Below are positions 53,589 to 61,653 of a stretch of 64,000 nt of DNA, piece by piece; position 1 is the first letter of the stretch; every line of letters begins with the position of its first letter. The position numbers were made by a program, and so were the translations under genes. Under the pieces are notes generated by a model. That model ran no database searches and was not told where the DNA came from. It saw only the letters and a list, made by a program, of their open reading frames with translations. The stretch lies in assembly GCF_014199945.1 (NCBI RefSeq), contig NZ_JACHOR010000001.1:124001-188000 (forward strand). Reading direction: 5' to 3'. The stretch comes from Brevundimonas variabilis (GTDB lineage Bacteria; Pseudomonadota; Alphaproteobacteria; Caulobacterales; Caulobacteraceae).

Positions 53589-54845
53589 ATGTTCGAGTTC
53601 GGACGAGACCTGAGAAAAATCTTCGCCCAGGCCCGGGACAGCGATGACCTGAGCTGGCTGGAGCTGGTCGGGACGGACCTGCTGTTCCAGGAAGCGCGTC
53701 AACAGACGACGGACGCGGGACGGGTCTCGTGCGCCCGCCCGTATGCGGCATGGTCGAAAGCCTGTGCGCTTTGGCGCGAGCATGCCCGCCGCGCGGGCGC
53801 CACGGACAGCCTGACAAAGGCCGCCGACGCCGCAACGGACGCCGCGAAACATGCCCGCAACGCCGACGAGGGCGCGAGAGCGACGATCGAAGCGGCGCGC
53901 ATCCTGATGCTGCGGTTCGATCTATGCGGGGGCCCAGAGCATCTCGTGGCTGCTCTTGCCCTGCTTCCCGCGTCGGCACAGCCGTCGCAGGTCGGTACCG
54001 CAACGGCCATGGCGGCTCTCAGTGCCCGCCTGCGGGCGCGGCAGGTCTGGCTGGATGGGGATCTGACGGCATTGGGCACCGTGCTGGGCATGATGGATAT
54101 CGTCATCCGGGCAGCCCGCGGCAAAGCCAGCGCCGACATCGAGGATCTGCTGCTTGAACGCGCGGGTCTGGCGCTGGAACTGGGCGTGGCGCTGCGTGAC
54201 CCGACGCGGCTCGACGAGGCCGGACAGACGTTGCAGGGCCTCGTGGAAGCGGCATCGCCTGACTATCGCCCGCTCAGCCGGGCCAGGGCGCTGACGCTTT
54301 GCGCATCGGGCATGGGCGCACTGGCTGCGATGGCCAACGATCCCAATGCGACCGATCAGGCGCGCGTGCTCTTCGATGCGGCCGCCGACCAGTTCACGCC
54401 TGATCACAGTCCGATGGACTGGGTCGCCATCCAGCTGGTCCGCAGCCAGGGCCCGACACCGCCCAGCCAGGGCGTGCTTAACCAGGCCGAGGATCTGACG
54501 CGGGGACGCGGGCTGACGCTCGGTGCCCTCGCGCGCGAGGCGAAATACGCCAGGGAGATCGACGTCCTTGCGTCGCTCGGAGACCTCAGTGGGCTGGATC
54601 AGATCGAGGCGAGACTGCTCGACGGACTGCGACGGATGGGTCCTGGGGTCACGGCCCTCGACTGGGCCACGGATCAGATCGCCCTTGGCCGGATCGCCTT
54701 GGCGCGAACGCGGCTGACGGGAACAAGAGACGGCGATCTGCGGATGGCCCTGATCGAGGCAGCGGCGACGGCCCGTGAACAGGGTGTGCGATCACTGGCC
54801 GAAAGGGCCGATCAGCTGAACGACCGGCTGACCGTGGCCGCCTGA
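53589..54845 (+). CDS. Helical-repeat (TPR/SEL1-like) cytoplasmic protein
   Basis: 418-residue, Ala-rich, almost all-helical protein beginning MFEFGRDLRKIF. It has several degenerate 34-residue-type repeats (SLTKAADAATDAAKHARNAD, LDEAGQTLQGLVEAASPDYR). No signal peptide or catalytic motif. It is probably a scaffold or partner-binding protein. Its partner is unknown. I start at 53589 because the upstream in-frame extension to 53490 reads like non-coding sequence. Confidence 0.7.
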   Translation: MFEFGRDLRKIFAQARDSDDLSWLELVGTDLLFQEARQQTTDAGRVSCARPYAAWSKACALWREHARRAGATDSLTKAADAATDAAKHARNADEGARATIEAARILMLRFDLCGGPEHLVAALALLPASAQPSQVGTATAMAALSARLRARQVWLDGDLTALGTVLGMMDIVIRAARGKASADIEDLLLERAGLALELGVALRDPTRLDEAGQTLQGLVEAASPDYRPLSRARALTLCASGMGALAAMANDPNATDQARVLFDAAADQFTPDHSPMDWVAIQLVRSQGPTPPSQGVLNQAEDLTRGRGLTLGALAREAKYAREIDVLASLGDLSGLDQIEARLLDGLRRMGPGVTALDWATDQIALGRIALARTRLTGTRDGDLRMALIEAAATAREQGVRSLAERADQLNDRLTVAA

Positions 54846-54851
54846 CCTGGA

Positions 54852-55643
54852 TCAGCCGCCCATGGCGACGAACGGCCCGTTCTTGAAGCCTGGCTTGCCA
54901 TAGAGGAGCGGCGCGCCGTCAGACGCAAGCACACGCCCGCCTGCGGCCTCGAGCACCGCCTGACCGGCTGCCGTGTCCCACTCGTGGGTCGGTCCGGTCC
55001 GGGGATAGGCATCGAACCGCCCCTCGGCCAGCAGACAGAATTTCATCGAGGAATCCATGCCCTGCCAGCGCGTGCAGCCATGCCGGGCCGCCAGGCGCGT
55101 GGCCTCTTCATCGCTCATCGAATGGCTGAGCAGGGCAATGCCGTCGGCGGGCCGGTCCCGCACACGAATCAGTTGCCAGGCCTCGCCGAAGCGGCGACGC
55201 AGCGCGACCCGCTCGCCGGCTGAGATCCCCGTGCGCCAGGACACCGACGTGGCGGGCGCCGTCACAACTCCAGCGACCGCAACTCCGTCCTGGATCAGGG
55301 CGATGTTGACGGTGAAGCTTTCCTTGCCGGTGATGAAGCCCTTGGTCCCATCGAGCGGGTCGATCAGCCAGAAGCGGTCGGCCGCATGGCTGGGCATGCC
55401 ATTTTCAGCCACAGCCTCCTCGGCGACCGTCTGGATCTCGGGGTAGACCTTGCCCAGGCACTCGAGGATCAGAGCCTCGGCCTTCTGGTCGGCCTGGGTC
55501 ACCGGGCTGTCGTCGGATTTGGTCTCGACCGCCGTGCCCACGCGCCAATAGGGCAGGATCACGCGGGCCGCCGCTTCGGCGATCTCCGTAATCGCTTCAT
55601 GCAGCACACCCGAAGCCAGGTCACGCGAGAGTCTGTCAGTCAT
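54852..55643 (-). CDS. cysQ: 3'(2'),5'-bisphosphate nucleotidase, CysQ-like
   Basis: 263-residue Mg-dependent, Li-sensitive phosphatase of the inositol-monophosphatase fold. It removes the 3'-phosphate of PAP/PAPS in sulphate assimilation. Motifs are the EE pair in VAEEAVAE, the metal site WLIDPLDGTKGF and the C-terminal HEWDTAAGQAVLEAAGG. The KGF variant of the DPLDGTKxF motif favours CysQ over SuhB-type inositol phosphatases. The start at 55643 has GGGAAG upstream. It is divergent from chpT, with a 90-base gap between the starts. Confidence 0.9.
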   Translation of the reverse strand: MTDRLSRDLASGVLHEAITEIAEAAARVILPYWRVGTAVETKSDDSPVTQADQKAEALILECLGKVYPEIQTVAEEAVAENGMPSHAADRFWLIDPLDGTKGFITGKESFTVNIALIQDGVAVAGVVTAPATSVSWRTGISAGERVALRRRFGEAWQLIRVRDRPADGIALLSHSMSDEEATRLAARHGCTRWQGMDSSMKFCLLAEGRFDAYPRTGPTHEWDTAAGQAVLEAAGGRVLASDGAPLLYGKPGFKNGPFVAMGG

Positions 55644-55733
55644 GCGCTTCCCGTTAAACGACACAGGCGGTTTCATGAACTGCCAAATCAAGGCAGGTTG
55701 CCACGCCAAGCCGCACTGCCCTGTCGAGATCCC

Positions 55734-56423
55734 ATGACCTTCAACGCCGAACTTGCCAATGACCCCGTCCTGCCGGTCATGGACGCCGATCGGCCGATCG
55801 ATGGGCAGGAACTTGCGGCCTATATCGCCGGCAAGCTCTGCCACGATTTCATCAGCCCGGCCGGTGCCATTCTGTCCGGTCTCGACCTGCTGAGCGATCC
55901 GACGGCGCAGGACATGCGCGACGACGCCATGAACCTGATCCAGCAGAGCGCGACCAAGATGGCGGCCCTGGTCCAGTTCTGCCGCGTGGCCTTCGGCGCC
56001 GCCACCACTTCGGAACGTTTCAGCGCAGAGGACCTGCGTGCGCTGGTCGCCGACATGGTCGCCGGCGGCCGGGCCTCGCTCGACTGGTCCGTCTCGGAGA
56101 CCGAGTTTGCCAAGCCCGCGGCCCGCGCTCTGGTCAATCTGGCCTATCTCGCGGCATCAGCCCTGCCCTCGGGCGGGGTCGCCACGATCACGACCGCGCG
56201 GGAGGGCGACACCCTCGTGCTGCGGGGCACGGCTGTTGGGAATCGGGCGCGTCTGAAGCCCGAGGCGGTCACGGGTTTTGCCGGAGAGCGACTGACGGAC
56301 GGGCTGCCCGGGCAATGGATCCAGCCCTACTGGCTGTGGCTCACGGTGTCCGGCGCGGGTGGAACACTGACGGCTGTCCCAACCGAAGGACAGGTGGAAA
56401 TCATTGCCCGAATGGCAGTTTAG
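55734..56423 (+). CDS. chpT: Histidine phosphotransferase ChpT
   Basis: 229-residue phosphotransferase of the CckA-ChpT-CtrA/CpdR cell-cycle relay. The dimerisation helix carries the phospho-accepting His37 in KLCHDFISPAGAILSGLDLL, followed by AQDMRDDAMNLIQQSATKM, nearly identical to Caulobacter ChpT in my recollection. The C-terminal part is a degenerate HATPase-like domain without ATP motifs (ARALVNLAYLAASALPSGGVAT, GLPGQWIQPYWLWLTVSGAGG). The gene is next to a receiver and cheR, an arrangement fitting Caulobacterales. Confidence 0.92.
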   Translation: MTFNAELANDPVLPVMDADRPIDGQELAAYIAGKLCHDFISPAGAILSGLDLLSDPTAQDMRDDAMNLIQQSATKMAALVQFCRVAFGAATTSERFSAEDLRALVADMVAGGRASLDWSVSETEFAKPAARALVNLAYLAASALPSGGVATITTAREGDTLVLRGTAVGNRARLKPEAVTGFAGERLTDGLPGQWIQPYWLWLTVSGAGGTLTAVPTEGQVEIIARMAV

Positions 56424-56509
56424 CGCAGGGTCCCAACGGGTCGTTAACCCAACGTAGCGAATACTGGCGACGGTCGCCGCATCGAGGCTGCGCACCGGAG
56501 GGAAACCTT

Positions 56510-56881
56510 TTGACCGTTCGCACCTGTCTCATCGTCGATGACAGCCGCATCATCCGCAAGGTGGCCCGCCGCATCGTCGAAGGCCTCGGGTTCGAGGTCG
56601 ACGAGGCGGCCGACGGTGCCGAGGCCCTGATCTACTGCAACTCGCTGTTGCCGGATGTCGTGCTGCTGGACTGGAACATGCCGGTCATGGACGGACTGAC
56701 CTTTATTCGCAGGCTTCGCGAACTGCCGGGTGGTCTGGCTCCGAAAGTGCTATTCTGCACCATAGAGACCCAGCCTGAACGGATCGCGGAAGCTTTGGCC
56801 GCGGGTGCAGACGAGTATGTGATGAAGCCTTTCGACGGTGAAATCCTGCAGGCGAAGCTGGCCGAGGTCGGGGCAATCTGA
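56510..56881 (+). CDS. CheY-like single-domain response regulator
   Basis: 123-residue stand-alone receiver. The acidic pocket is Asp10-Asp11, the phospho-acceptor Asp54 (VLLDWNMP), the switch Thr (FCTIETQ) and the conserved Lys (YVMKPFD). There is no output domain and no Arg-rich tail of the Cle type. It may receive phosphate from a chemotaxis kinase or the ChpT relay; which one cannot be told. It starts at a TTG with a strong GGAGGG 8 bases upstream. It lies 86 bases from chpT and 7 bases before cheR. Confidence 0.9.
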   Translation: MTVRTCLIVDDSRIIRKVARRIVEGLGFEVDEAADGAEALIYCNSLLPDVVLLDWNMPVMDGLTFIRRLRELPGGLAPKVLFCTIETQPERIAEALAAGADEYVMKPFDGEILQAKLAEVGAI

Positions 56882-56888
56882 GCCTGCC

Positions 56889-57704
56889 ATGACCCAGGAC
56901 GATTTCGACCGCCTTCAGACCCTGCTGGCCTCACGGGCCGGCTTCCGGCTGACTCGCGACCGGATTCACCTTGCGGAACACCGGCTGGGACCCGTGGCGC
57001 GGCGCGAGGGCTTCGATACGGTCGAAGCGCTCCTGGGGTCGCTCTGGGTCAAGCCGGTGGCGTCTCTCGCCTGGTCCGTGATCGAAGCCATGCTGAATGC
57101 CGAGACCTGGTTCCGTCGGGATCGTGCGCCGTTCGACACCTTCGCCAACGAAATCCTGCCCGCGATCGGCCGGGTCCGCCCGGAAGGTCTCGTGCGGGTG
57201 TGGTCGGCCGGATGTTCGACGGGCCAGGAACCCTATTCGCTGGCCATGGCCGCCCTCGATGCGCGGGCCAATACCGAAATCGTCGCCACCGACCTGTCAC
57301 AGCGCGCCATCGACCGGGCGCGCACCGGGGTCTTCACGGGTTTCGAGATCCAGCGCGGCCTTTCGGTCACGTCCATGCTCAAGTGGTTCGAGCCTGCCGA
57401 GGAACAGTGGCGCGCCAGCCAGAGCCTGCGCGAGTCCGTGCGCTTTGCCCGGGCCAACCTTCTGGACGACGTGTCCGAGTCAAACCGGTTTGACGTCATC
57501 TTCTGTCGCCACGTGCTGACCGATGTCGAGCCAGCGCGCCGTGGACAGATCATCGACGGCCTCGAACGATGGCTGGTCGACGACGGCGTCCTGTTCCTGG
57601 GACCGGACGAGCGCCTGGATGGCGACACCGTGGCCTTCCGCCCTGTCAACGGCCGCAAAGGTCTGTTCGTCAAGACGCCCTCGGCCCTCAGCCGGGCGGC
57701 CTGA
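56889..57704 (+). CDS. cheR: Chemoreceptor methyltransferase, CheR
   Basis: 271-residue S-adenosylmethionine-dependent methyltransferase that methylates glutamates of chemoreceptors. An N-terminal helical domain (DDFDRLQTLLASRAGFRLTR) precedes the SAM-binding core VRVWSAGCSTGQEPYSLAM and the catalytic-domain motifs EIVATDLSQRAIDRARTGVF and FDVIFCRHVL. No receptor gene or CheA is near, so it belongs to a satellite chemotaxis set with the receiver upstream. Confidence 0.92.
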   Translation: MTQDDFDRLQTLLASRAGFRLTRDRIHLAEHRLGPVARREGFDTVEALLGSLWVKPVASLAWSVIEAMLNAETWFRRDRAPFDTFANEILPAIGRVRPEGLVRVWSAGCSTGQEPYSLAMAALDARANTEIVATDLSQRAIDRARTGVFTGFEIQRGLSVTSMLKWFEPAEEQWRASQSLRESVRFARANLLDDVSESNRFDVIFCRHVLTDVEPARRGQIIDGLERWLVDDGVLFLGPDERLDGDTVAFRPVNGRKGLFVKTPSALSRAA

Positions 57705-57830
57705 CCGCGGTTCGTATGCGTTCCAACAGGCCTTCGACGCCTCTGACGAACGCTGCCTGACCGCTAACTGTTTCAGGAAAAGCGACGGTCCGGGTTGATC
57801 CGGCACCGGCGTCGTGCGTTTCACCTGCGC

Positions 57831-59378
57831 ATGAAGAAACCCAACAAGCCCGCCCTCCTGTCGATCCGCAACGCAAAGCTGAGCGACGTCGACGCGATCT
57901 CGGTGCTGGTCGCCAAGGTTTACAAGGACATGCCTGCGCTGACGCCCGGCATGCTGCGTGGCCAGATCGCCACCTATCCGGACGGTCAGTTCGTCGTGGA
58001 ATACGACAGTGCCATCGTCGGCTATGCCGCCGGGTTCAGGATCGACGAGACGACGGCCATGTCGCCCCATACCTGGACCCAGATCACGGGTGGGGGCTAT
58101 GCCGCGCGGCATGACCCGGTCGGCGACTGGTTCTATGGCATGGAGGTCTGTGTCGACCCCGACCGGCGTCGTCTCCGGATCGGCCAGCGGCTGTATGATG
58201 CGCGGCGGGATCTGTGCGAGGCCCAGAACCTGCGCGGGATCGTGTTCGGCGGGCGCATGCCCGGGCTCGGTCGGCGCAAGGCCGCCTATCCCAACCCCCG
58301 CGAATATCTGGATGCCGTCACCGCGCGGAAGCTGAACGACCCCGTCATCGGCTTCCACATCCGGTCGGGTTTCGAGCCCATAGGCGTGCTGGAGAACTAT
58401 CTGTCCGCCGACGCCGCCTCCATGGGCCATGCCGCGCACATGGTCTGGCGCAATCCCTACTATGCCGAAACCCACGGCCGGGGTGCCGCCTTTGCGGTCA
58501 AGGAGACGGTCCGTGTTGCCACGGTGCAGCTGCAGGCCCGCAAGGTCGCCAGCTTCGAGGAGTTCATCGCCAACGTGGAGTATTTCGTCGACGTGACCTC
58601 GGACTACCGCTCGGACTTCGTCGTCTTCCCCGAGCTGTTCACCCTGCAACTGCTGTCGCTGGAAAAGAAGAAGCTGACGCCGGTCGAGTCCATCGAGGCC
58701 TTGACCCGCTACACGCCCCGCTTCGTCGAAGCCCTGTCCAGGATGGCGGTCGAGTACAACATCAACATCATCGGCGGGTCCCACCCGACCCGGACCGAGG
58801 ACGGCGAGATCCAGAACGTCGCCTATGTCTTCCTGCGTGACGGCTCGGTGCATGAGCAGGAAAAGATCCACCCGACCCCGAACGAACGCCACTGGTGGAA
58901 CATCAAGGGTGGCGACCGGGTGCATGCCATCCCAACCGACTGTGGCCCGATCGGCGTGCTGATCTGCTACGATTCCGAGTTCCCGGAACTGGCGCGGCGT
59001 CTCGTCGACGAAGGCGCGCGATTGCTGTTCGTCCCTTTCTGCACTGACAACCGCCAGGGCTATCTGCGGGTCCGCTATTGCAGCCAAGCCCGGGCCATCG
59101 AGAACCAGTGCTACGTCATCCTGTCCGGCAATGTTGGCAATCTGCCCAACGTCGAGAACATGGATGTGCAGTATGCCCAGTCCTGCATCCTGACACCGTG
59201 CGATTTCCCCTTTGCGCGCGACGGCATCGCGGCGGAGGCCAGCGAGAACGTCGAGACGGTGACCGTTGCGGACCTCGACCTGTCCGACCTGGCCTGGGCC
59301 AAGTCGCAGGGTACGGTACGGAACCTGCGGGACCGTCGGTTCGACCTCTACAAGACGGTCTGGGCGGACGGGGGCTGA
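57831..59378 (+). CDS. Bifunctional GNAT acetyltransferase / carbon-nitrogen hydrolase
   Basis: 515-residue fusion. Residues of about 10-220 are a GNAT N-acetyltransferase (VDPDRRRLRIGQRLYDARR is the acetyl-CoA-binding turn). Residues of about 230-510 are a nitrilase-superfamily hydrolase with the catalytic Glu in FPELFT, Lys in EKIHPTPNE and Cys in ICYDSEFPE. Fusion proteins of this kind are found in alphaproteobacteria; the substrate pair (an amine for acetylation and an amide for hydrolysis) is unknown. The ATG at 57831 is preferred over an upstream start at 57795, which adds only basic residues. Confidence 0.88.
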   Translation: MKKPNKPALLSIRNAKLSDVDAISVLVAKVYKDMPALTPGMLRGQIATYPDGQFVVEYDSAIVGYAAGFRIDETTAMSPHTWTQITGGGYAARHDPVGDWFYGMEVCVDPDRRRLRIGQRLYDARRDLCEAQNLRGIVFGGRMPGLGRRKAAYPNPREYLDAVTARKLNDPVIGFHIRSGFEPIGVLENYLSADAASMGHAAHMVWRNPYYAETHGRGAAFAVKETVRVATVQLQARKVASFEEFIANVEYFVDVTSDYRSDFVVFPELFTLQLLSLEKKKLTPVESIEALTRYTPRFVEALSRMAVEYNINIIGGSHPTRTEDGEIQNVAYVFLRDGSVHEQEKIHPTPNERHWWNIKGGDRVHAIPTDCGPIGVLICYDSEFPELARRLVDEGARLLFVPFCTDNRQGYLRVRYCSQARAIENQCYVILSGNVGNLPNVENMDVQYAQSCILTPCDFPFARDGIAAEASENVETVTVADLDLSDLAWAKSQGTVRNLRDRRFDLYKTVWADGG

Positions 59379-59399
59379 TTCCGAAAACCTGGCCTGATC

Positions 59400-59422
59400 G
59401 TGACCGGCGGTTTTTCGGTCAC
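59400..59422 (+). other. Hairpin after the GNAT-nitrilase gene
   Basis: GTGACCG-N9-CGGTCAC with a T-rich loop, 22 bases after the stop. Its T-run is in the loop, so it is only a doubtful terminator. Confidence 0.3.
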
Positions 59423-59518
59423 AGCCCTGCCGCGTCCTGATTTGCCCGTCTTCCCGCCATAGTTTTGCCGGAGGACGGGCGGTCTCATGGAGTTCGACGA
59501 ACACCGGAGGGACCCAGG

Positions 59519-61435
59519 ATGACCGTTGCGAAACAGGCTCTGACCATGGCTGTCGGGATCGGGCTGCTCGCCCCCGGCAGCGTCAGTCCGGTGGCCCCTT
59601 CCCAGATCCAGCGACCCGTCCGTGACGGCGAGGCCACCCCCGCGGCCTGTGCCACGCTGGGGTTCACCCTGCCGAGCGCAGAACGGGCTGGAATGACCCC
59701 GATCGTGGTGAGCGGGACAAGACTGCAGTCGGTGTCACCACCGCCCACCGCCCGGCCGATCGAGCCGACGAGAAAGGAGGACCGGGTCGAGTATCGCGGT
59801 CCGCCCGCTGCTGTGCCCGGACCGCCCCCTCCCCCGGCTCCACCCGCACCGCCACGCCCCCCGGTCATTGGCGGAGACGTTACGGGCAGCCGGATCCCGA
59901 ACGGCCGTGTGCCGCCACCGCCCCCTGCCCCCCGGCCAGGGCCGTCTGCCCAGGCGGAGATGGCCGTCGCGTCGCCGGCATACGTGGTGCCCGGCCGGAC
60001 CGACACCGAACGCTATCCGGACGCCACGCCCAATCCGGTGAAGCGGGTGGCGGACGAACCCGTCTCGACCTTCTCGATCGACGTCGACACGGCGTCCTAT
60101 GCCAATGTCCGGCGCTTCATCGAGGACGGCTCCGCCCCGCCACGCGACGCGGTCCGGGTCGAGGAGATGATCAACGCCTTCGACTACGGCTATGATCGCC
60201 CGACCAACCCCGCCGAGCCGTTCGCCGTCACGACCGCCGTCGTGCCCTCGCCATGGTCGGACCCTTCGGCGCGGCGCGAGATCGTCCATATCGGGCTGCA
60301 GGGCTATGAACTGCCCGAGGGCGAGCGCCGCCCGCTGAACCTGACCTTCCTGGTGGATGTCTCGGGCTCCATGGGCAGCCCCGACAAGCTGGGACTGGCC
60401 CAGCGCTCCATGAACCTGATCATCGACCGGCTGAGGCCTCAGGACACGGTGGCGGTCACCTATTATGCCGAGGGGGCGGGCACGACCCTTGTGCCCACGC
60501 CCGGCTGGGACAAGCTGAGGATGCGGTGCGCTGTCGCCACCCTGAGAGCGGCCGGAGGCACGGCCGGAGCGACCGGCATGACCAATGCCTATGATCAGGC
60601 CCAGGCGAGCTTCGGCCGCGACAAGGTCAACCGCATCCTGATGTTCACCGACGGCGACTTCAACGTCGGCGTCACAGACAACAAGCGTCTGGAGGATTAT
60701 GTCGCCGAGAAGCGCGGGACCGGCATCTATCTGTCGGTCTACGGCTTCGGCCGCGGCAACTACCAGGACGCACGGATGCAGACGATCAGCCAGGCCGGCA
60801 ACGGCACGGCGGGCTATGTCGCCGACCTGAACGAGGCGCGCAGGCTGTTCGGGCCGGCCTTCGACAAGGGGGCCTTCCCCATCGCCGATGACGTCAAGAT
60901 CCAGGTCGAGTTCAACCCCGCACGCGTCAGCGAATACCGCCTCATCGGCTATGAGACCCGGCTGCTGAACGAGGAAGATTTCAGCAACGACGCCATCGAC
61001 GCCGGAGAGGTCGGGTCCGGGGCTTCGGTCACCGCCCTGTACGAGATCACGCCGGTCGGAGGAGCCTCGCAGGTTCCGGAACGCCGATACGAGGCCAACC
61101 GCGCCACCCAGGTCGGGGGCGGCGATCCGGATGGCGAAGTCGGCTTCGTTCAGATCCGCTACAAGCGGCCCGGCGAGGCGAATTCCCGTCTGATGCAGAA
61201 GGTCATCGCCAATCCCGGCGGAGGCGGTCGGATTGCCACGCGGCCGATGGAGAGCACCCGCTGGGCCCTGGCCGTCGCGGCCTTCGGCCAGAAGCTGCGG
61301 GCCGATCCGTGGTTGGCCCCCGGTCATGACTGGACGTCCGTGATCGCCGAGGCCCAGGGGGCGCGCGGTGAGGATCCCTATGGCGAGCGCGCCGACTTCG
61401 TGCAGCTGGTCCGGGCGGCGGAAGAACTGCGCTGA
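59519..61435 (+). CDS. VWA-domain (YfbK-like) protein with TonB-box-like motifs
   Basis: 638-residue protein. A signal-like N-terminus (ALTMAVGIGLLAPGSVSPVA) is followed by a proline-rich linker that contains VVSGTRL (63-69) and VTGSRI (121-126), which resemble TonB-box/plug starts. Next are the YfbK N-terminal domain (VSTFSIDVDTASYANVRRFI), a von Willebrand A domain with an intact MIDAS (FLVDVSGSMGS; FTDGDFNVG) and a DUF3520-type C-terminal domain. It is probably a periplasmic or outer-membrane-associated metal-binding adhesion module; the partner is unknown. GGAGGG lies 7 bases upstream of the ATG. Confidence 0.88.
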   Translation: MTVAKQALTMAVGIGLLAPGSVSPVAPSQIQRPVRDGEATPAACATLGFTLPSAERAGMTPIVVSGTRLQSVSPPPTARPIEPTRKEDRVEYRGPPAAVPGPPPPPAPPAPPRPPVIGGDVTGSRIPNGRVPPPPPAPRPGPSAQAEMAVASPAYVVPGRTDTERYPDATPNPVKRVADEPVSTFSIDVDTASYANVRRFIEDGSAPPRDAVRVEEMINAFDYGYDRPTNPAEPFAVTTAVVPSPWSDPSARREIVHIGLQGYELPEGERRPLNLTFLVDVSGSMGSPDKLGLAQRSMNLIIDRLRPQDTVAVTYYAEGAGTTLVPTPGWDKLRMRCAVATLRAAGGTAGATGMTNAYDQAQASFGRDKVNRILMFTDGDFNVGVTDNKRLEDYVAEKRGTGIYLSVYGFGRGNYQDARMQTISQAGNGTAGYVADLNEARRLFGPAFDKGAFPIADDVKIQVEFNPARVSEYRLIGYETRLLNEEDFSNDAIDAGEVGSGASVTALYEITPVGGASQVPERRYEANRATQVGGGDPDGEVGFVQIRYKRPGEANSRLMQKVIANPGGGGRIATRPMESTRWALAVAAFGQKLRADPWLAPGHDWTSVIAEAQGARGEDPYGERADFVQLVRAAEELR

Positions 61436-61445
61436 TTTTTCCAGC

Positions 61446-61574
61446 CCGCTCATCCCTGCGGAAGCCGGGACCCAGTGCTTTGGGCCGATGGCTGAATCCG
61501 GTACCCCATGCTCTCGAGCCCGCTCAACCTGCTTTGCGAAAGGACTGGGTCCCGGCTTTCGCCGGGATGAGCGG
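61446..61574. repeat. Palindromic intergenic repeat element
   Basis: Two 31-base arms (61446-61476 and 61544-61574) are inverted copies matching at 29 of 31 positions, with the core GGGACCCAGT and CGCTCATCC. The ~67-base centre is not obviously coding. This looks like a dispersed palindromic element of the type common in Caulobacterales genomes, possibly a MITE or REP-like repeat. As RNA it would fold into a strong hairpin after the VWA gene, and may double as a terminator. Confidence 0.7.
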
Positions 61575-61653
61575 AAATGGGGATCCCGGGACTATCGCTG
61601 GTCGATCAGACTGTTAGGGTCACGCGTCTTCCAGTGTACGCGGACCCTTGCCC

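Noticed and set aside
55386..55733. N-terminal extension of chpT
   Set aside because: It is antisense to cysQ and lacks similarity to known ChpT; the ATG at 55734 gives family length.
59400..59422. Rho-independent terminator after the GNAT-nitrilase gene
   Set aside because: The T-run is in the loop and none follows the stem; kept only as an unassigned hairpin.
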